This document shows positions 15,327 to 24,336 of a DNA stretch of 33,895 bases, one piece after another. Below the pieces are notes generated by a model. That model searched no databases. It saw only the letters and a list, made by a program, of their open reading frames with translations, and had not been told where the DNA came from. A program made the position numbers and the translations under genes. This stretch comes from SVEL01 sp964573715 (GTDB taxonomy: Bacteria; Bacillota; Clostridia; Lachnospirales; Lachnospiraceae): the NCBI GenBank assembly GCA_964573715.1, contig CAZNKR010000022.1, forward strand, positions 1 through 33,895, written 5' to 3'. Position 1 is the first letter of the stretch; every line of letters begins with the position of its first letter.

Positions 15327-17738
15327 ATGAAAGCATTTAGAAAAGAATTTTATATGGAAATACGAAGAAGCTTTAGCAGATATTTTTCCATATTTATAAT
15401 AGTAGCTTTGGGTGTGGCTTTTTTTGCTGGAGTACGTTCAGCAGAACCAGATATGAGAATGTCCGCAGATAAATTATATGATGAATCTGCATTAATGGAT
15501 GTTAGAATGTTATCAAATGTTGGGGTTTCTAGTGATGATGTGGATGTAGTTAGTAAATTACCAGAGGTTAATAAGGCAGAGGGGATATATCATTATGATT
15601 TTCTTAGCTTTTGTGATGGAAAGTCTAATGTTGTAACAGTTATGTCTGTTAATGATTCAGTAAATAAAGTTACATTGACAGATGGATGTATGCCTAACAA
15701 TGATTTTGAATGCATTGTTGATTCTAATTATATGGATTCTAAAGGCCTAAAAATAGGTGATACCATAAAATTAGAGTCGGATAATGAAATTGGTGTTTCT
15801 CATATCCTTAAAAATGATGAATATACAATTTCTGGTAGCTTTAACTATTCCTATTATTTAGGTATGGATAGAGGAACCTCTACCATTGGAACAGGAAAAG
15901 TAGAAGGATTAGTAGCATTAAATAAAAATTGTTTCTTATCTGATAAATTTACAGAGTTGTATGTAATTCTTGAAGGAACTACCAACCTTCAAAGCTATAG
16001 TGATGAATATAATCAAAAGGTAGATAGCTGTACAGAGAAGCTAGAAACAGTATTTAGGGAAAATATTAAAAAAGAATATGGTGACATGCCAGAACTTGCT
16101 ACATATGTACTTGATAGACAATCCATACAATCATTTGTAGAATTTGATCAAGATGCTACAAGAATCGGCAATATAGGAAAAGTATTTCCATTAGTATTTT
16201 TTATTGTTGCAGCTTTTGTTTCGTTGACAACTATGACTAGAATGGTAGAAGAACAAAGGGTACTTATTGGAACATATAAAGCTCTTGGATATTCCAAATT
16301 AACTGTTTCGCTTAAATATATATTATATGCATTAAGTGCTACATTAGCTGGAGGCCTTTTTGGAGGATATTTAGGAAGCAAAATATTGCCGTATATAATT
16401 ATAGATGCATATAAGATTTTGTATCACCTTTCAGATGTTGTAACACCAATTAATACAGTGTATTTTACTTGGGCGGTGCTTATAGCAGTTGCATGTGTGG
16501 TTTTAGCTACAGTTTTTTCAATATTTGGTACACTTATGTCCACATCGGCAACGCTTATGAGACCAGCACCTCCTAAAAAAGGTAAACGAGTTTTTCTTGA
16601 ACGTATAGGGTTTATATGGAAACACCTGAATTTCAGTAAAAAATCCACAGTTAGAAATCTTGTAAGATATAAAAAACGTTTATTTATGACCTTATTTGGA
16701 ATTTCTGGTTGTATGGCATTACTTTTAGTGGGATATGGATTAAAGGATTCAATTAATTCAGTAATTAATATTCAATACAATGAAATCAGAACATATGATA
16801 TGGTACTTGTTTCAAATAACAGTAGTAGTATCGATTATCCTGATGGTGTTGATGAAACAATGAATGTGTATGAGTCAGCAGTAACATTTTCCAATGATAA
16901 AGATACATTAACTGGATATGTTAATGTTATTCCAAATGATGCAAAGGTGGATGAGTTTTTGACATTTAGGGATAGAAATTCCCATGAAACATATAAATTG
17001 GATAATAATGGTGTGATTTTATCCGAAAAGGCTGCTTCAAAGCTAGGATTAGAGGTTGGAGATAAGCTAACTATAAAACTATCTGATACCGAAGAATATA
17101 CAGTGAATATTTCTCATATATGTGAAAACTATATTTATCATAACGTGTTTATGACAAAGGAATATTATAAGCATATTTTTGGTGATGTATCATATAATGA
17201 AGTGTTTGTAAAACTTACTTCGGATGGAAAGGCAAAAGAAGAGGAAATTACCACCAATTTATTAAAACAAGACAGTGTTTTTACTGTAACCTATATTGAT
17301 AATTTAAAAGAGCGATTTAATGATATGTTAGGAAGTCTAGATGTAGTAACTGTGGTACTTATTGTATCAGCAGCTGGACTTGCATTTATAGTATTATTTA
17401 ATCTAAATAATATAAATGTAAATGAAAGAATCAGAGAACTAGCAACATTAAAGGTTTTGGGATTTTATGATGGCGAGATTTCTGAATATGTATACAGAGA
17501 GAACATTATTATTACAATTATAGGTATAATTTTAGGTATGGGTGTAGGAAAATTGTTACATAGATTTGTAATTGAAACTGCTGAAATTGACTTGGTAATG
17601 TTTGGAAGAAATATTAATGCACCTAGTTATCTATATGCAATTGCATTAACAGTATTATTTGCTATTATAGTAAATGTAGGAATGCATTTTAAACTAAAGA
17701 AAATAGATATGGCAACATCGCTTAAAAGCGTAGAATAA
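15327..17738 (+). CDS. Large FtsX-type ABC transporter permease
   Basis: An 803-aa membrane protein with a duplicated FtsX architecture. One membrane helix follows the N-terminus (about 20-40), then a first extracellular domain (about 45-285). Three helices with the FtsX core lie at about 290-415 (VFPLVFFIVAAFVSLTTMTR and onward), a further helix at about 450-470, a second extracellular domain (about 475-655) and three C-terminal helices at about 660-795. The segment LATLKVLGFYDGEISEY before the last helices is a typical FtsX cytoplasmic loop. It works with the ATPase just upstream; an AAGGAG site precedes it. Confidence 0.92.
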   Translation: MKAFRKEFYMEIRRSFSRYFSIFIIVALGVAFFAGVRSAEPDMRMSADKLYDESALMDVRMLSNVGVSSDDVDVVSKLPEVNKAEGIYHYDFLSFCDGKSNVVTVMSVNDSVNKVTLTDGCMPNNDFECIVDSNYMDSKGLKIGDTIKLESDNEIGVSHILKNDEYTISGSFNYSYYLGMDRGTSTIGTGKVEGLVALNKNCFLSDKFTELYVILEGTTNLQSYSDEYNQKVDSCTEKLETVFRENIKKEYGDMPELATYVLDRQSIQSFVEFDQDATRIGNIGKVFPLVFFIVAAFVSLTTMTRMVEEQRVLIGTYKALGYSKLTVSLKYILYALSATLAGGLFGGYLGSKILPYIIIDAYKILYHLSDVVTPINTVYFTWAVLIAVACVVLATVFSIFGTLMSTSATLMRPAPPKKGKRVFLERIGFIWKHLNFSKKSTVRNLVRYKKRLFMTLFGISGCMALLLVGYGLKDSINSVINIQYNEIRTYDMVLVSNNSSSIDYPDGVDETMNVYESAVTFSNDKDTLTGYVNVIPNDAKVDEFLTFRDRNSHETYKLDNNGVILSEKAASKLGLEVGDKLTIKLSDTEEYTVNISHICENYIYHNVFMTKEYYKHIFGDVSYNEVFVKLTSDGKAKEEEITTNLLKQDSVFTVTYIDNLKERFNDMLGSLDVVTVVLIVSAAGLAFIVLFNLNNINVNERIRELATLKVLGFYDGEISEYVYRENIIITIIGIILGMGVGKLLHRFVIETAEIDLVMFGRNINAPSYLYAIALTVLFAIIVNVGMHFKLKKIDMATSLKSVE

Positions 17739-17751
17739 AAGGGAGATTTTT

Positions 17752-18522
17752 ATGAAATTCAGACCATGTATTGACATTCACAACGGAAAAGTAAAACAGA
17801 TTGTAGGTGGTTCGTTAAAAGATGAAAATGATAAGGCAGATGAAAATTTTGTCTCTAATCAAGATGCTTCATATTATGCGAAACTATATAAGGAAAAGGG
17901 GATTCGCGGGGGACATGTTATTTTATTAAACGGAAACGATTCTCCTTTCTATGATTCAACAAAAGAACAGGCACTTATGGCTCTTGAAGAATATAGAGGT
18001 GGTTTACAAATTGGAGGGGGAATTAATGATAAAAATGCCTTGTTTTATTTACAATCAGGAGCATCACACGTTATAGTAACATCTTATGTATTTATGAATG
18101 GACAAGTAAATTATGATAATTTAAAGAAAATAAATAGAATAGTTGGTAAAGAACATTTGGTATTAGATGTAAGCTGTAGAAAGAAAGATGATAAATATTA
18201 TATAGTTACTGATCGATGGCAAAATTTTACTGATGTTAGTCTATGTGAACAGATGTTTTATGAATTACATCAATATTGTGATGAGTTTCTAATTCATGCC
18301 GTGGATGTTGAAGGAAAGGCAAAAGGCATAGAAGAAGATTTAGCATTGATGCTTGGAAAACTAGAAGGAATGAAGCTTACATATGCGGGGGGTATTGGTT
18401 CATTTAGTGATTTAGATAAACTTAAGGAATTAGGAAAGGATAAAGTAGATTTCACGGTTGGAAGTGCTTTAGATATTTTCGGAGGAAATATGGATTTTGA
18501 AAAGATAGTAAACTACAAATAA
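17752..18522 (+). CDS. hisA: HisA isomerase of the eukaryotic (HIS6-like) type
   Basis: A 256-aa TIM-barrel isomerase for ProFAR to PRFAR in histidine synthesis. The probable catalytic acids are Asp8 (in CIDIHNGKVKQIVGG) and Asp139 (in LDVSCRK). From memory the blocks SYYAKLYK, GGGIND, VIVTS, SCRKKDD, FLIHAVDVEG and GSALDIFGGN match yeast HIS6 better than usual bacterial HisA. It lies alone, with no other his gene in view, 13 nt after the permease and probably in the same transcript. The gene is intact and has a GGGAG site. Histidine biosynthesis is the best call; another related ribotide substrate cannot be excluded. Confidence 0.88.
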   Translation: MKFRPCIDIHNGKVKQIVGGSLKDENDKADENFVSNQDASYYAKLYKEKGIRGGHVILLNGNDSPFYDSTKEQALMALEEYRGGLQIGGGINDKNALFYLQSGASHVIVTSYVFMNGQVNYDNLKKINRIVGKEHLVLDVSCRKKDDKYYIVTDRWQNFTDVSLCEQMFYELHQYCDEFLIHAVDVEGKAKGIEEDLALMLGKLEGMKLTYAGGIGSFSDLDKLKELGKDKVDFTVGSALDIFGGNMDFEKIVNYK

Positions 18523-18544
18523 TTGAAAATATATTTAAAAGAAA

Positions 18545-18601
18545 AAATCCTTTATATGCTTAAAATATAGGATTTGGATATTAGAGGCTTAAAAGCATAT
18601 A
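18545..18601 (+). promoter_or_regulatory. Alternative helices upstream of the terminator (attenuator-like)
   Basis: AAATCCT (18545-18551) pairs with AGGATTT (18569-18575). As an alternative, TATATGCTT (18553-18561) pairs with AAGCATATA (18593-18601), which is the 5' arm of the following terminator. The two states exclude each other, the classic layout of a terminator/antiterminator switch. Whether it is used is unknown. Confidence 0.35.
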
Positions 18602-18642
18602 CTAATTATAAGTTTTATAGTTAGTATATGCTTACTTTTTTT
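18593..18642 (+). terminator. Strong terminator at the end of the ABC-hisA cassette
   Basis: A 19-bp stem runs from 18593-18611 to 18615-18633 with one G-U pair and a GTT loop, then AC and seven T. It begins 70 nt after the hisA stop and ends 16 nt before the next start codon. Confidence 0.85.
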
Positions 18643-18657
18643 GAGGGTTAACGTGAT

Positions 18658-18978
18658 ATGAGTAAAGAAGATAATAAAGATATGGATGGATTGTTTATTG
18701 GAGCACCACAAACCTATGATTATTTTAAATTGATACAAGATAGAATTGTTGGATTTGTTAATTCTTATAGTGATATTTCAAAAAAAAGATTAGAAGAATT
18801 AATGCTTAATACAGGATTTTTAACTAAGGATTTGGGTACAATTCTTGTGGGAAGCGAAGCAGTTAATGAGGGAATAATTAATGAAGTTGGAGGTATAAAA
18901 GAAGCATTAAATAAGCTTCATGAAATTATTGATAAGCAACCATATGAAAAATTAGTTGAATTTACCTCCAATAAATAG
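18658..18978 (+). CDS. C-terminal remnant of TepA (ClpP-fold protein), lacking catalytic Ser/His
   Basis: The 106-aa product matches, from memory, the last 95 or so residues of TepA (YmfB), a ClpP-fold protein encoded beside spoIIIE/ftsK in Bacillus. The match includes GLFIGAPQTYDYFKLIQDRI, LMLNTGFLTKDLGT and a C-terminal GGIKEALNKL. Full TepA is about 240 aa; the oligomer-forming N-terminal half with the nucleophile Ser and the His just before this segment is missing. The Asp of LTKD, the likely third triad member, remains. The frame is open, with a weak GAGGG site (18643-18647) and ATG, so it may be expressed as a small protein or be a decaying pseudogene. The missing part is not found upstream, where the cassette terminator lies. 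Confidence 0.75.
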   Translation: MSKEDNKDMDGLFIGAPQTYDYFKLIQDRIVGFVNSYSDISKKRLEELMLNTGFLTKDLGTILVGSEAVNEGIINEVGGIKEALNKLHEIIDKQPYEKLVEFTSNK

Positions 18979-19021
18979 TAAAATGAATTGATATGTAATT
19001 AAATATTAGTTGGAGGATTTT

Positions 19022-19900
19022 ATGAACTTATTTGAATCAATCGTTTTGGGAATTATTCAGGGAATAACGGAATTTCTACCAGTTAGTAGTTCTGGACATT
19101 TAGCTATTTTTAAAAATTTGTTCGGATTACAAGATACAGGACTCATATTTGATGTATTACTTCATGTAGGTACATTAATTGCAGTTTTTATTGTTTTTTA
19201 TAAAGATATCTGGGAGCTTATTGTTAATGGCGTGGGTATAATAGTAGATTGCATAAAAAATACAGGCAGATTTATATACAATACAGTAAATAAAGAAGGA
19301 ATAAAGAAAGAATACAACAAGGTTATTAGTACACCATACAGAAGATTTGCTATGTTAGTTATAATAACAACTATTCCTACAGGTATTATGGGTGTTGTAT
19401 TCAATGATATTATTGAAAATGCATCTACAGCACTCATTATTCCGGGAATATGTTTATTACTAACCGGTACATTATTGCTCATTGCAGATAATACTCCAGA
19501 TGGTACTAAAAATGAAACAAACGTTACATATAAAAATGCAGCAGTTATTGGAGTTTGCCAAGGATTAGCAACATTACCTGGTATTTCTAGATCTGGAACC
19601 ACTATTGTAGCTTGTTTAGTTAGCAAAATGGATAGAAAATTTGCAGTAAAGTATTCATTTATTATGTCTATTCCTGTAATTTTAGGAGCTGCAGTCCTTG
19701 AAGTTAAAGATTTATCAACAGTATCTACTTCTGGCAGTCAGATAGCATGCTATATTGCGGGTATGGTAGTTGCAGCTTTAGTTGGTTATGTATGTATAAA
19801 AACTATGCTTGCTGTAGTTCGAAAGAAAAAGTTTAAAGGATTTGCATATTATTGCTATATTGTTGGCGCGATTGCAATTATTGGATACTTCATTAAATAA
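19022..19900 (+). CDS. uppP: Undecaprenyl-diphosphate phosphatase
   Basis: UppP (BacA) recycles the wall lipid carrier by removing a phosphate from undecaprenyl diphosphate; excess gives bacitracin resistance in other bacteria. The 292-aa integral membrane protein has GITEFLPVSSSGHL near the N-terminus (with the family's active-site Glu and Ser) and PGISRSGTT in the second half with its conserved Arg, plus about eight hydrophobic segments. The ATG at 19022 is chosen over an in-frame TTG at 19010 because TGGAGG (19011-19016) is the ribosome site and overlaps the latter. Confidence 0.95.
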   Translation: MNLFESIVLGIIQGITEFLPVSSSGHLAIFKNLFGLQDTGLIFDVLLHVGTLIAVFIVFYKDIWELIVNGVGIIVDCIKNTGRFIYNTVNKEGIKKEYNKVISTPYRRFAMLVIITTIPTGIMGVVFNDIIENASTALIIPGICLLLTGTLLLIADNTPDGTKNETNVTYKNAAVIGVCQGLATLPGISRSGTTIVACLVSKMDRKFAVKYSFIMSIPVILGAAVLEVKDLSTVSTSGSQIACYIAGMVVAALVGYVCIKTMLAVVRKKKFKGFAYYCYIVGAIAIIGYFIK

Positions 19901-19934
19901 TATGTGATTGATTACTGATATGGAGGAAAGTTAA

Positions 19935-22646
19935 TTGGCAGCTAGTAAGACAACAAATAAATCAAAAACAGCTTCAAATAAAAAAACACCGGCAAAGAGA
20001 AAACCTCAGGTTGCTTCAAAAAATCAACCAAAAAGGTCTTTAAATGTTAATGTTAAAGATAAATACGTTCCAACTGAAAAGGAAATCAAGCTTCGTGCAG
20101 AAATTAAACTTTTAGTAGCATTAGCAATTACATTTATGTTACTTCTTAGTAATTTTGGAGCCCTTTCTCCAGTAGGTGATTATGTAAGCTACTTTATGTT
20201 TGGAATGTTTGGATTTTTAGCATATATATTTCCAGTTGTTATGTTTTTGGGAGTGGCTTTTTTAATATCCAATATAAACAATCGAAAGGGTGTTATTAAA
20301 TTTTCGGCTGGATGCGTATTATTTATTCTAATGAATGCAATGATACAGCTTGTATTTATGGATTATGACAGCAGCAAGTCAGTTTTTAGTTATTACAAAA
20401 TTTGTGGAAAAGATAAAATTGGTGGTGGAATATTCGGTGCCATAATTGAAAAATTTTTATATTCAGTTTTGGGCATGATAGGTACATACATAGTTCTTTT
20501 ATTACTAATAATTATTGCTGCAGTTATCATTACAGAAAAATCTTTTATTGGTGGTGTTAAAAAAGGAAGTGTGGCTGTGTATGAGACTGCAAAAGAAGAC
20601 GCAACCAAAATCAAGAAAACCGCAAAGGATTATAAAGAAGAAAGAGCTTATCAAAAGAAAGATAAGAGAATGAATAATAAAGTGTCTGGAGTAGCAATTA
20701 CAAAGATTAGTGATGAGGAAGACGCAGATAGTGAAGAAGATATTCATGAAATAAAGCATACAAAGATGCATAAGGCACCTGTAGAAAATGCTGCTATATA
20801 TACAGGACATGTAGAACTGCTAGATGATGAAAATGAAGAAAATCAGGTTCAAGATAATTCATTTTATGAAAATTCAAATCATAATAATCAGGTTGAAGAT
20901 AATTTGGAATACGATAATACAAATCATAAAGATTCTATGGATGATGATTCTATTCATGAGGATGAGGATGGTTTGTATCGTCCAAAAGAAAAGATAGAAG
21001 TATCAACTGCTGCGAAAAATGTTATGAATAGAAAAGCATTTTCCACTGCAGGAGCGATATCTACAAATACTAATAATGCAAATGCTAATAATGCGAATAC
21101 TAATAATGCAAATGGGGTAAATTCTATTAATAGTAATTTAAATAATTCAAATAATAGTAATGCTAATAATGTGAATAATGTACCTAGAAGACAAGTAGTT
21201 AAAAACTATGTTTTACCTAAGACGACATTGCTTAACAAGAATACTAATCCAAATTCAAAGGGCAACACGCAGACTCTTAGGGAAACGGCAAACAAACTAC
21301 AAACTATATTAGAAACCTTTGGTGTAAATGCAAAGGTTGTGGATTATTGTAGAGGTCCTTCAGTTACTAGATATGAGATACAACTAGAAACAGGAACAAG
21401 ATTAAGTAAAATTACTTCGTTATCAGATGATATTAAGTTAAATCTTGCTGCTACTGATATTCGTATTGAGCCTATTCCAGGAAAATCAACAATAGGTATT
21501 GAAGTTCCAAATGAGGGAAGAGATACAGTTCTTATCAGAGAACTAATTGAATCAAAGGAACTTATGGGAAGCCCTTCTAAGATTGCATTTGCAGCTGGTA
21601 AGGATATAGCAGGCTCGGTAGTAGTTGGAGATATAGCAAAGATGCCTCATATGCTTGTTGCTGGTACTACAGGTTCAGGAAAATCAGTATTTACCAATTC
21701 AATTATAATGAGTATTTTATTTAGAGCAAAGCCATCTGAGGTTCGACTAATTATCGTTGATCCAAAGGTTGTAGAGTTTGGTGTATATAATGGTATACCT
21801 CATTTGCTTCAACCAGTAGTGACAGATCCAAAGCTTGCTTCAAATACATTAAAGTGGGCAGTAAATGAGATGTCTGAAAGATATAAAAAGTTTGCCGATT
21901 TCAATGTAAGAGATTTAAAAGGATATAATGAAAAGGTATCAACTCTTGGTTCTGAAATGGGACTTACGAAAATCCCACAAATCGTTATTGTTATTGACGA
22001 GTTAGCAGACCTTATGATGGTGGCGGCTAAGGAAGTAGAGGAATCAATATGTAGATTGGCTCAGCTTGCTCGTGCTGCTGGTATCCACTTAATTATTGCA
22101 ACACAAAGACCATCTGTAGACGTTGTTACTGGTCTGATTAAAGCAAATATTCCATCAAGATGTGCACTTATGGTGTCATCTGGTGTGGATTCAAGAACCA
22201 TTATAGATTCCAATGGTGCAGAAAAACTGTTGGGAAATGGTGATATGTTATTTTATCCATCAGGCTATGTGAAACCAGTAAGATTGCAAGGAGCTTTTGT
22301 TTCAGATGCAGAGGTTCGAAGAGTTGTAGATTTCTGGAAAGCCCAAGCTGGTGATGTAAGTTATGATGACAGTATATCTAATTATGTAGCTGCATCGTAT
22401 TCTGGTGGTTTTTCATCTGATTCATCAGATGATAGAGACGATTATTTCTTTGAAGCTGCGAAGTTTGTTATTGAAAAAGAAAAAGCTTCAACTAGTATGC
22501 TTCAACGTATGTTTAAGATTGGATTTAACAGAGCAGCCCGTATTATGGATCAATTATGTGACGCTGGCGTTGTAGGAGATGAAGAAGGTACGAAACCTCG
22601 TAAAGTCTTAATCACACTAGAAGAACTAGAACAACTAAAAGGTTAA
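19935..22646 (+). CDS. ftsK: DNA translocase FtsK/SpoIIIE with Asn-rich linker
   Basis: This septal DNA pump moves chromosomal DNA at division or sporulation. The start is TTG at 19935, 8 nt after GGAGG (19922-19926), giving 903 aa. A Lys-rich N-terminus precedes four membrane segments within about residues 55-205. A long linker has acidic stretches and an Asn-rich part (residues 377-415, 22 of 39 Asn). The motor has Walker A GTTGSGKS and Walker B IVIVIDELADLMM, then the ATQRPSVDVVTG segment. The C-terminal gamma winged helix (about 830-895, EKEKASTSMLQRMFKIGFNR) reads KOPS/SRS-type DNA sites. The FtsK/SpoIIIE distinction cannot be made from sequence alone. Confidence 0.96.
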   Translation: MAASKTTNKSKTASNKKTPAKRKPQVASKNQPKRSLNVNVKDKYVPTEKEIKLRAEIKLLVALAITFMLLLSNFGALSPVGDYVSYFMFGMFGFLAYIFPVVMFLGVAFLISNINNRKGVIKFSAGCVLFILMNAMIQLVFMDYDSSKSVFSYYKICGKDKIGGGIFGAIIEKFLYSVLGMIGTYIVLLLLIIIAAVIITEKSFIGGVKKGSVAVYETAKEDATKIKKTAKDYKEERAYQKKDKRMNNKVSGVAITKISDEEDADSEEDIHEIKHTKMHKAPVENAAIYTGHVELLDDENEENQVQDNSFYENSNHNNQVEDNLEYDNTNHKDSMDDDSIHEDEDGLYRPKEKIEVSTAAKNVMNRKAFSTAGAISTNTNNANANNANTNNANGVNSINSNLNNSNNSNANNVNNVPRRQVVKNYVLPKTTLLNKNTNPNSKGNTQTLRETANKLQTILETFGVNAKVVDYCRGPSVTRYEIQLETGTRLSKITSLSDDIKLNLAATDIRIEPIPGKSTIGIEVPNEGRDTVLIRELIESKELMGSPSKIAFAAGKDIAGSVVVGDIAKMPHMLVAGTTGSGKSVFTNSIIMSILFRAKPSEVRLIIVDPKVVEFGVYNGIPHLLQPVVTDPKLASNTLKWAVNEMSERYKKFADFNVRDLKGYNEKVSTLGSEMGLTKIPQIVIVIDELADLMMVAAKEVEESICRLAQLARAAGIHLIIATQRPSVDVVTGLIKANIPSRCALMVSSGVDSRTIIDSNGAEKLLGNGDMLFYPSGYVKPVRLQGAFVSDAEVRRVVDFWKAQAGDVSYDDSISNYVAASYSGGFSSDSSDDRDDYFFEAAKFVIEKEKASTSMLQRMFKIGFNRAARIMDQLCDAGVVGDEEGTKPRKVLITLEELEQLKG

Positions 22647-22657
22647 GGAGAACAATT

Positions 22658-24328
22658 ATGAAAACAGATATTCAAATCGCACAAGAGGCAAAGATGCTTC
22701 CAATTAAGGAAGTGGCTACTAAGCTTGATATTAAAGAGGATGATTTAGAGTTATTTGGAAAGTACAAAGCCAAGATTTCAGATGAGTACTTAGATAGCAT
22801 TAAAGATAACAAGGACGGAAAATTAATTCTAGTAACAGCTATTAATCCAACTCCAGCAGGAGAAGGAAAGACAACTGTCACAGTTGGATTAGGGCAAGCA
22901 TTTCATAAGCTTAATAAAAAAGCAATTATTGCTCTTAGAGAGCCTTCTTTAGGACCTTGCTTTGGAATTAAAGGTGGTGCTGCAGGAGGTGGATATTCTC
23001 AGGTTGTACCAATGGAGGACCTTAATCTTCATTTTACTGGTGATTTTCATGCTATAACATCAGCAAATAATCTTTTAGCAGCATTAATGGATAACCATAT
23101 TCAGCAAGGAAATGAATTAGGTATAGATACTAGACAAATTGTTTGGAAACGTTGTCTGGATATGAATGATAGAGTACTTCGTAATGTGGTAGTAGGTCTT
23201 GGATCAAAAATGGATGGTGTTGTTAGAGAAGATCATTTTGTTATTACAGTTGCTTCCGAAATAATGGCAATTTTATGTCTTGCAAATGATATGAATGATT
23301 TAAAGGACAGACTTTCAAAAATAATTGTGGCTTACAATTATGAAGGTAACCCAGTTACAGCGGGTGAACTTAAAGCAGTAGGAGCAATGGCAGCACTTTT
23401 AAAAGATGCCATTAATCCAAACTTAATCCAAACACTTGAAAACACACCAGCACTCGTACATGGTGGACCATTTGCAAATATAGCACACGGATGTAATTCA
23501 GTTAGAGCAACAAAGGCAGCTTTAAAAATGGCTGATTATGTGATAACAGAAGCAGGATTTGGTGCAGATTTAGGAGCAGAAAAGTTTTTTGATATTAAAT
23601 GTAGAAAAGCTGGTTTAAAACCTGATGCTGTTGTACTTGTTGCAACAATAAGAGCCCTTAAATATAATGGTGGGGTTAAAAAGCAGGATTTAGGTGAGGA
23701 AAATTTAGATGCATTAAAGCTTGGTATTTGTAATCTTGAAAAACATATTGAAAACCTTAAACAATTCGGAGTGCCTGTTGTGGTTACACTTAATTCATTT
23801 ATAACAGATACAGAAGCAGAGAATAACTTTGTAAAAGAGTTTTGCGAGAATCTTGGCTGTGAATTTGCTATTGCAAAGGTATGGGAAAATGGTGGAGAAG
23901 GTGGAATTCCAGTTGCGCAAAAAATTTTAGAAACCATAGAAAATAAACCAACTCATTTTAAAGTTCTGTATGAAGATGATATGCCATTAATGGATAAGAT
24001 AAAGTCAATTGCTACAAAGATATATGGTGCAAAGGGTGTAACATATGCTCCTTCGGCTATTAAGTCTCTTAAGAAAATTGAAGAAATGGGCTATTCAAAT
24101 CTTCCAGTATGTATGGCAAAGACACAGTATTCATTTTCAGATGATGCAACAAAGCTAGGTCGTCCTACAGATTTTGAGATTAATATTAGAGAAGTATATA
24201 TAAGTGCAGGAGCTGGATTTGTTGTAGCTATTACAGGAGCTATTATGACTATGCCAGGACTTCCAAAGGCTCCAGCGGCCTATGGTATTGATGTAGACGA
24301 CAAAGGAATTATCACAGGCTTATTCTAG
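22658..24328 (+). CDS. fhs: Formate-tetrahydrofolate ligase
   Basis: Fhs joins formate to THF using ATP, giving 10-formyl-THF. It is used in the Wood-Ljungdahl methyl branch and in one-carbon supply by fermenting Clostridia. The 556-aa protein is typical: the ATP-binding loop TPAGEGKTT lies near residue 67, followed by LREPSLGPCFGIKGGAAGGG and LTGDFHAI-type blocks (here LHFTGDFHAITSANNLLAA). A GGAG site precedes the ATG. It sits 8 nt before folD, making a folate one-carbon pair. Confidence 0.98.
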   Translation: MKTDIQIAQEAKMLPIKEVATKLDIKEDDLELFGKYKAKISDEYLDSIKDNKDGKLILVTAINPTPAGEGKTTVTVGLGQAFHKLNKKAIIALREPSLGPCFGIKGGAAGGGYSQVVPMEDLNLHFTGDFHAITSANNLLAALMDNHIQQGNELGIDTRQIVWKRCLDMNDRVLRNVVVGLGSKMDGVVREDHFVITVASEIMAILCLANDMNDLKDRLSKIIVAYNYEGNPVTAGELKAVGAMAALLKDAINPNLIQTLENTPALVHGGPFANIAHGCNSVRATKAALKMADYVITEAGFGADLGAEKFFDIKCRKAGLKPDAVVLVATIRALKYNGGVKKQDLGEENLDALKLGICNLEKHIENLKQFGVPVVVTLNSFITDTEAENNFVKEFCENLGCEFAIAKVWENGGEGGIPVAQKILETIENKPTHFKVLYEDDMPLMDKIKSIATKIYGAKGVTYAPSAIKSLKKIEEMGYSNLPVCMAKTQYSFSDDATKLGRPTDFEINIREVYISAGAGFVVAITGAIMTMPGLPKAPAAYGIDVDDKGIITGLF

Positions 24329-24336
24329 GAGGAATT

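Noticed and set aside
17752..18522. Ordinary tryptophan/histidine barrel such as HisF or PriA-type isomerase
   Set aside because: The motifs fit the HIS6-like HisA pattern specifically; HisF-type motifs are absent.
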